The notes beneath the pieces are model-generated. The model made no database searches. It saw only the letters and a list, made by a program, of their open reading frames with translations, and was not told where the DNA came from. Positions 61,101 through 64,000 of a stretch of 64,000 bases of DNA are shown here, piece after piece. This DNA comes from an uncultured Lachnospiraceae bacterium (GTDB lineage Bacteria > Bacillota > Clostridia > Lachnospirales > Lachnospiraceae), in NCBI GenBank assembly GCA_910587045.1, contig CAJULG010000005.1, forward strand, positions 112,618 through 176,617. The letters run 5' to 3'. Within the stretch, counting starts at the first letter, position 1. Each line of letters begins with the position of its first letter. The translations under genes were made by a program, and so were the position numbers.

Positions 61101-64000
61101 GAATGAGGGGGATACGGAATTCTACAATATCAATACAACCTTTGGAAATGCTTCTCTGAGACGAAGCTTTCGGGTGAGTCCGGAAACCAACGGGGCGCTG
61201 CCGGTCATGTCGGACGGAGATTATATTTCGATCCCGTGTCTCCGACCGAAGGAAGAGATCCGGGGCGTTTATGTGGCGGTCTGCCGGGAACCGGCCGATA
61301 ATCCGGATAAAAAGTGGATCCGGTATCTGAAGCTGATGAAAACGGAGGTAGAGATATTACAAGGAAAGAATCTGGGAATCGCTATCAAGACAAAGGAAGT
61401 GGAATCGCATTTTGATATACCGGATGTCTTTTATTGTGAGATCGATCCGAGCAAGCTGGCCGGGGATCCGGTAGATACCTGGAGCGGCGGTTATGTGGAG
61501 GAGAGAGATATTCTGTCAATGGGAGGAACGGATGCATTTGCCATAACCATGCAGTACAATTCCCGGCTGACAGAGGAATGCGGTGCATTTGGCTACGGAT
61601 GGGTATATAATTACGAGTCAAGGCTGGTGGATCAGAAGGACGGAACCCTGCGTTATTATACGAATCCCAACGGGTACTATACCTTTGTCATGGATCATAT
61701 CGAGGAGCAGGAGCCCTGGACTGTGGATGCAGAAGGAAATTATGATCTGAACCCGGATATGCTTGCTCCGGAGCAGACCTATAGCTGTATGTCCAGGCCG
61801 GGCTGGCGGCTGTCCAGAGCAGCGGACGGTACCTATGTGCTGGAGGATGATACGCAAACCATTTATACCTTCTCTGCGGAGGGAATGATAACCGGTAAAA
61901 CAGACCGGGACGGCAGGAGTATTACCATCAGTCAGAGTGACGGACAGGTAAGGATCACAGATCAGCTAAGCGGCAGAAGCTTTACCTGCGACCGGAATGC
62001 AGATGGATTAATAGAAACGATCACCGACAGTGCAGGACGGAGCGCTCATTTTTACTATGATGCGGCTCAGCGGTTAAGTATCTATGAAAACGCACTGGGT
62101 GAACGGATCTATTATACCTATGATGATAAGAACCACATCCTGACCGGTGCATACCAGGATGGCGTGAAGTATGTTGTAAATACCTACGATGAGGATGGAC
62201 GGGTACTGACCCAGGATGACGGAATGGCTGAAACACCGCTGATGTCATTTGACTACAGTCAGAATGAGGAAAACGGACATACCATTACAACGGTGACAAA
62301 CCGCCTTGGCTATCAGCGAAGGCTGGAGTATGATGCCTACGGTAATATCTGTCAGGAGACCAATGAGGCCGGACAGACGCTGACCCGTACCTATGATGAG
62401 AACGGGAATGAGATCACCCTGCAGGATGCCAATGGCAACAGCAAGGAGTGCGTATATGATGAACAGAATAATATGATCCGGGTACAGGATGACAGCGGAA
62501 CGGTCACCACTCTGGAGTATGATGAAAATAACCAGATAATTGCCGCAGAAAACGGACAGCAGGAAGGAATCCATATCCGGTACAATGACAGGAATCAGGT
62601 GACGGAAACCATAGATCAGAATGGAGCCGTGACCAGCTATGCCTATAATGACGCGGGACAGGTTCTGGCCAGAACGGATTCCGCAGGCACTACTGCGTAT
62701 ACCTATGCCGGCAGGGATATGATCCGGACAACGGATCCTTCTGGCGCAGTTACGGAGATTCAGTATGATGCCGCCGGACAGGTTACAGAGATCCGGGACG
62801 GGTATGGCGTTCTGCAGTCCTGCCGGTATGACAGGCTGGGCCGGGTGGTAGAAAAAACAAATGCCGCCGGCGGAACCATTACTTATACCTATGATATACA
62901 TGGCAATATTCATACAGTCACAGATCCTTCCGGCGGTGTTACGACTTATGAATACAATGATAACGGATGGCTGGAACGTGTCCGGGAGCCCGATGGAGGC
63001 AGTCTTTCCTATACGCTGAATGCGGAAGGCTGGATCACTGCTGTTACAGACAGCCTGGGACGTACCCGGAGCTATGAATATGATTCCACCGGAAATATCG
63101 TGACAGAGACGGATCCGGAAGGGAACCAGACCCGCTATACCTATGATGGAGGAGGCAGGGTATTAACTACCACCGGGCCGCAGGGCAGCCAGACAGCAAC
63201 CGCTTATCTTCCGAATGGAAAGACAGAGAAAGAAACAGACAGCAGTGGAAGAGAGATTGCCTATACTTATGATCAAAATGGAAGGATTACCGGTATCACT
63301 TCTAATACGGGAGAGACACAGAACCGCGAATACGACCCTGCCGGGAATCTGACTGCTGTTACGGATGCCATGGGCGGACGGACAGAGTACACCTATGATG
63401 AGCAGGGAAATGTACTGTCAGTCAAGGATCCGATGGGTGCAGTGACCCGATATGAATATGACGGAAACAATAATGTAATCCGGCAGACGGACGCCCTTGG
63501 AAATCAGACTGCCTACACCTACGATGGCAGGAACCGTCTGACCCGGGTCACCCGTGCAGACGGCAGTACCATCACCCTGGAATACGACGCCGGCAACAAC
63601 ATCATAACGGCCACAGACCCTGCCGGCAATACCACCGGCTACGAATACGACAGCCAGAACCGCTGTACCCGTATCGTGGACGGTTATGGAACGACCATTG
63701 AAGCAACCACCTATAACTATGCAGGAAAGCCGGTTACCGTGGCTGACGCCCTGGGCAACATCACCTATACCAGCTACGACACCGAAGGACAGGCCACCGC
63801 CATGACCCAGACCAGCGGAGAAGAAGAACAGGCAGCATCCTACACCTATGATCAGCTGGGCCGGCTCACCCGGACCATAGACAGCATGGGGAATCCGGTC
63901 GGCATCACCTATGATGCCCTGGGCAACATCACCCGCGTCACGGACGCGAAAGGAGGCACCACCACCTACGAATACGACACCTCCGGCAACCTCACTGCAG
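52117..64000 (+). CDS. Giant secreted RHS-repeat protein with FN3 and PKD domains, 3' end outside window
   Basis: An uninterrupted frame of 3961 codons runs to the window end. The start, MKMKSWKKLTAVVLSTIILV, is a signal peptide. Residues ~100-1040 are a repetitive beta-rich region with units like VNGNLWLIGGTLDLNGHSLR, probably a beta-solenoid. Residues ~1043-2575 hold many fibronectin-III-like repeats (LYRDDALLCEVTGTSYVD; YTVRAVDWRGNVSG). A PKD domain follows (FHWSFGDGTEG, ~2580-2660), then a carboxypeptidase-regulatory-like domain (~2669-2745), an acidic low-complexity stretch (~2815-2850) and, from ~3110, the RHS entry region (GYGWVYNYESRL). YD repeats run from ~3260 to the end. Such proteins are exported and often end in a polymorphic toxin; that part is not visible. 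Confidence 0.92.
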   Translation, partial: MKMKSWKKLTAVVLSTIILVQSVDLSGFSSLVVPAYGSEVPSGQEASEAAPETIGKEEEAPADREEQSLAADEEEWIPQGTALRFENGICTQSLDIIDSSYLTDDLIVEGNLNLRGRLQLNQHSLIVKGEVRLYSGDVIIDGTLEAEQGISFYGGSVNLARGTLISHTSLHLERNDTVIRMSHEEDRIRVQGNLYVAGAFTGGLEFAKGTLELSGDYLELPDSRGTFSGTGIQGGEGFRLVLNGAGSQMLDIQSEETMIHTIEMTGEEMRRLYLPKRNTVEEYNAEICEIYTGIYRLNQEIFDFEEEKNTRYGSYYYDTVYLESGDFSNKKAYINIYGDFFLNGNLKLESSLTVNGNFNVQGLEQQDGVVAATASEGILDMTCSRYAVLSIHGDFLMNSMQDQTGHLTTGNMALYGSLYQYGSGISNFVPEGDFYLDFRRYADGSNCKISFEDPEHNWLPKMYANQGVVEILNEIPVKGECFGSYHGKIRVTSETISMLDYVSGSLEVHMAGDIVLQQNVNLPAHAVVLDGSLNLNGHTFICKELTLPDSGNGCLVMEQESDILHIMGDFYTGSLHACEGLNRGTILFGGNVTQKDMGTPDNLVTGEGLKVVFNGAGTVQEVSFDSEESGLHTVEIRNGTGGHTRFLTAVSIADLTDVNGTLIQPTEGVTGYTLTEDTVVNGNLWLIGGTLDLNGHSLRVTGDIYAEAGDISINKGVLLVEGDLRIQGCSGGEGEPAFCGSFARLQMNDAEDTVIVQGDFYEQREDRHTITSGSLKLAGDLYALSGLQSFGRNCNLILNGTQAQTLDGSSGAWNIGTLRLENPSQIRFAGDVIVNGSLYDSGCGKTGTVQITGLGVLASDYTGDVQISPTGNGSAVLRQNTRIQGNLYMNQSSSLDRYTLQADCVEINRSCSIERGTLQCNTLHMNAPISMTEEQGSILVRDFYVNLKQNAPDLRAGTILLQGSFVEEGSLYSFCPNGTHKTVLQLAEDYTEEPRLAFKRSGSRFQILQLDTELSAYAYDREARALAVEIIGNYGDTEPPVAPEECSVSKVSYRTATLNWSPAADDSGILEYRIYENGILLAATASCDYTVKDLLPGSTHIYQLQAVDLCGNTSEYRELIVETRKDVTPPKAAGSFSCGSQLTATTVPLSWRAASDDDVLLHYNLYRDDALLCEVTGTSYVDRTVEEGVTYTYSIEAEDWSGNVSARTSCTVTPLAPPDPVTGLKAVCDEGVLTVSWDGNNRNVSVYRLDIYMDGSFCDSKRIAAGEEKHYTLSSIYGFKAGTYVCTVYPQSAAGQTGREVSVSLDHPGDLQPPAVTVTGFHSSGIVNEDTRIQVKVRDNCVIRDVRVEYAPSDSDNWISLYSVYDRRPWSGDMTREILFPVSGLKGDYNLRITAVDRNENTTTEVIPLAVNYKDVNIITVTKAEAKAGGIHLEWEAMRPDEIACYRVKGTAENGSVVERQVSNALCDLYGLYPDMNYSIQITPYKSDGTDLLPAEPVEVRTLPDVTPPGIILYTTGKYVSQTCIFSASVRDDIGIQRVEFSRSQDGENWEILDEKIYSEPEQEQEIRFEIDTTKLEDGICYLRVVAYDFNGNASDSAEGSREYQIDNTPPAAPAGITGQLSNSAIHLRWEADPSEDISYYNLYRKTAEEEWTSYAQINKNCSYTDSRIEPDQIYTYRITAVDEAWNESGYSMEYSVSTKEDTEPPSIPRSVVCTGKTGSSIRLEWCASSDNIGVKEYQIYRDDTLVQTTESTGCQDTGLQTGKYYTYTVRAVDWRGNVSGSSEALLASTAVTTVRDITPKNYESLGAESVQVTFGWNRYLPDGVYQLTGEYSRDGHSWVQIEAQRSISAAAVNRSSFEWSLKDLEEGEYQLRIRITDPEGNEVSAVQTYYIDKEAPEPVRQLQVKEERNTVRLYWDKSVSADLYGYRIYRRTEADGEWLPVRDVEAEVTTCTDTDVTEEYQYQYAIGAYDIYEHISGLTESEWITVGEDTIAPEVVSLLPQNQILSGRAALQVKAADNRSVAKVRGEYYDEPAGRWLLLDEVTARENQAELIWDTSALHGRYKVRIWAADKAGNENATAFEQYYDIDNVGISKVPNFRGTALTNSVVLAWDAVPEDDFGYFSVEQLTEQGYQEIGRSTTILGYQADGLEAETEYTFRVVGYDLCGNRGEESEPVTLVTAADTTAPVVTAVRTADGRMVCHDRLPLFLQASDNTGLASFRLEYSLDGEDWRLLAEMECGGSRVWSGSYDWDVSGLPEGSVHIRGIVKDSRGNANNEDQYVVEYGIDHSAPEQVSGVRWKEAEGIPVLEWNPVADNDIQAYRVIITDGNGGEIQQDCRSLFYEHRQAGVGQTYIYRVCAIDQAGNAGAMSVPVAGTRGADTTPPQIRSLTPAADRPVCGSVTLSVMVTDNTAVREVSFYYQEADAQDGSVQWIGTVESEDGNGTLTCSWDTAEYPDGMYRILVQATDTSGNKSDWLTAEYQLDNTPPERAVLLGTPGNYSCILDWSPRGLAAEELTYELYRRSGADETFQCLYQGTETTYTDSDVSPDFEYGYKVCAIDAAGNTSETYVTCIRPYDIDDTAPVAFIAANTVTVEGYEQLLDGTQSMDNQGIKSFHWSFGDGTEGTGARPRHIYGTPGSYTVTLTVTDKSGNSSTDTTVVKVLKKDLVGAMTVTVTDKNGTPVPGASVYLQAADDKNELFITDEYGQCRIVAEPGSYRAAFFKTGYVAKEENLDIRIFEERTRNVVMTKGDAVGGNLTVRKLNFQEMVEAGIDFSAPENQHIFIFITTLTFEERKRPVIAYINSEGKQVSVPDNINGDEEEEEDRKERERSKREDRYYILDDDRQNAKDEEEAPTIVKISISQQISWLKDMYEARLTIFNRAEGSSLMLTDNRASIRLPQGISLARTAAPQSLEQNMGVIRGGQCEQAVWYLKGDVPGIYRINAAFHGTLMPFQSPVSAEFESNEFHVNAGEGLVLYILPEAKAEYNEDYYVYFVLRNEGDTEFYNINTTFGNASLRRSFRVSPETNGALPVMSDGDYISIPCLRPKEEIRGVYVAVCREPADNPDKKWIRYLKLMKTEVEILQGKNLGIAIKTKEVESHFDIPDVFYCEIDPSKLAGDPVDTWSGGYVEERDILSMGGTDAFAITMQYNSRLTEECGAFGYGWVYNYESRLVDQKDGTLRYYTNPNGYYTFVMDHIEEQEPWTVDAEGNYDLNPDMLAPEQTYSCMSRPGWRLSRAADGTYVLEDDTQTIYTFSAEGMITGKTDRDGRSITISQSDGQVRITDQLSGRSFTCDRNADGLIETITDSAGRSAHFYYDAAQRLSIYENALGERIYYTYDDKNHILTGAYQDGVKYVVNTYDEDGRVLTQDDGMAETPLMSFDYSQNEENGHTITTVTNRLGYQRRLEYDAYGNICQETNEAGQTLTRTYDENGNEITLQDANGNSKECVYDEQNNMIRVQDDSGTVTTLEYDENNQIIAAENGQQEGIHIRYNDRNQVTETIDQNGAVTSYAYNDAGQVLARTDSAGTTAYTYAGRDMIRTTDPSGAVTEIQYDAAGQVTEIRDGYGVLQSCRYDRLGRVVEKTNAAGGTITYTYDIHGNIHTVTDPSGGVTTYEYNDNGWLERVREPDGGSLSYTLNAEGWITAVTDSLGRTRSYEYDSTGNIVTETDPEGNQTRYTYDGGGRVLTTTGPQGSQTATAYLPNGKTEKETDSSGREIAYTYDQNGRITGITSNTGETQNREYDPAGNLTAVTDAMGGRTEYTYDEQGNVLSVKDPMGAVTRYEYDGNNNVIRQTDALGNQTAYTYDGRNRLTRVTRADGSTITLEYDAGNNIITATDPAGNTTGYEYDSQNRCTRIVDGYGTTIEATTYNYAGKPVTVADALGNITYTSYDTEGQATAMTQTSGEEEQAASYTYDQLGRLTRTIDSMGNPVGITYDALGNITRVTDAKGGTTTYEYDTSGNLTA
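55243..59850 (+). repeat. Fibronectin-III-like repeat array of the giant protein
   Basis: Repeats of ~90-100 residues recur with the motifs TxPP at the start, L-x-W in strand B, Y-x-I/L-Y-R-D/T in strand C, TYTYxVxAVD and GNxS at the end. Examples are at about 55243, 55500, 56940, 57220, 57800 and 58960. Some repeats are of a second kind (D-N-x-x-V/I-x-x-V-x-x-x-Y/F-S) resembling Ig-like Big/Bacterial domains. Confidence 0.75.
61900..64000 (+). repeat. RHS/YD repeat array
   Basis: About 20-residue repeats of the form Y(T/E)YD-x-x-G-x-(I/L/V)-x-x-(V/I)-T-D-x-x-G-x-x-T recur without interruption to the window end, as in Rhs and teneurin proteins, where they build a hollow beta-barrel shell. 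The YD core is intact in nearly every unit. Bases from about 63,510 onward are markedly richer in C-ending codons. Confidence 0.9.

Noticed and set aside
61900..64000. Repeats as a CRISPR array
   Set aside because: They are in-frame protein repeats of ~60 bases with the YD motif, without constant repeat sequence or unique spacers.

Overview
The window looks like chromosomal DNA of an anaerobic, low-to-moderate GC Bacillota, most plausibly a Lachnospiraceae-type Clostridia. Supporting signs are the strong AAGGAGG ribosome-binding sites, pyruvate formate-lyase metabolism, a small 2x[4Fe-4S] ferredoxin, MecA, CwlD, YwmB, a GdpP-RplI-DnaB cluster, and an F-type ATP synthase whose c subunit carries the Na+-binding residue set. 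This is inferred from gene content, not from a search.

Layout. 1-4.7 kb: the tail of an unknown gene, then a two-gene DNA-repair operon (radical SAM protein plus its DUF4130/UDG-link partner) behind a consensus promoter with a LexA box in its spacer, then a methyltransferase, an isochorismatase-like hydrolase and a GADGPTS-motif protein. 4.7-12.4 kb: a two-component system and a four-gene ABC export locus (large FtsX-type permease, ATPase, cell-surface CARDB-like membrane protein, MacB-like permease). 12.5-18.9 kb: an AAA+ ATPase, gdpP, rplI, dnaB and a MerR-type protein. 19-21.2 kb: a PadR/DUF2812 pair with twin palindromic operators, and a divergent carbamoyltransferase.

21.2-28 kb is the pyruvate formate-lyase region, mostly on the minus strand: ferredoxin and pflA, then (after a diguanylate cyclase and a HEPN/MNT toxin-antitoxin pair) a pyruvate formate-lyase split into separate genes. 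The 679-aa core holds the catalytic Cys pair but ends exactly where the glycyl-radical domain should begin. A 72-aa protein resembling the start of that domain but lacking the radical glycine follows, and then a 79-aa free-standing radical domain. Core plus radical domain add up to 758 aa, close to one full-length enzyme. This is the most striking feature of the window.

28-47.4 kb is mostly housekeeping: a YdcF-like protein, a DUF1858 protein, transketolase, mecA, an amidase, threonylcarbamoyl-AMP synthase, rpiB, the complete atpZ-I-B-E-F-H-A-G-D-C operon, ywmB, a LutC-like protein, a P-loop kinase, a phosphoribosyltransferase-like protein and an aminotransferase. 47.6-49.3 kb is an AT-rich three-gene island with an intact small (p)ppGpp synthetase flanked by two unknown proteins, a possible toxSAS or phage-defence cassette. 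It is followed by maf, a zinc-ribbon protein and a membrane-anchored Rossmann/RyR-domain protein.

52.1 kb to the window end is a single uninterrupted reading frame of at least 3961 codons: a secreted giant with a signal peptide, a repetitive beta-rich N-terminal region, a long fibronectin-III-like array, a PKD domain, a carboxypeptidase-regulatory-like domain and RHS/YD repeats. Its C-terminal end, where a toxin tip would be expected, lies beyond the window. Codon use in the last ~480 bases shifts sharply to C-ending codons. No tRNA, rRNA, CRISPR array, insertion sequence or prophage was recognised.
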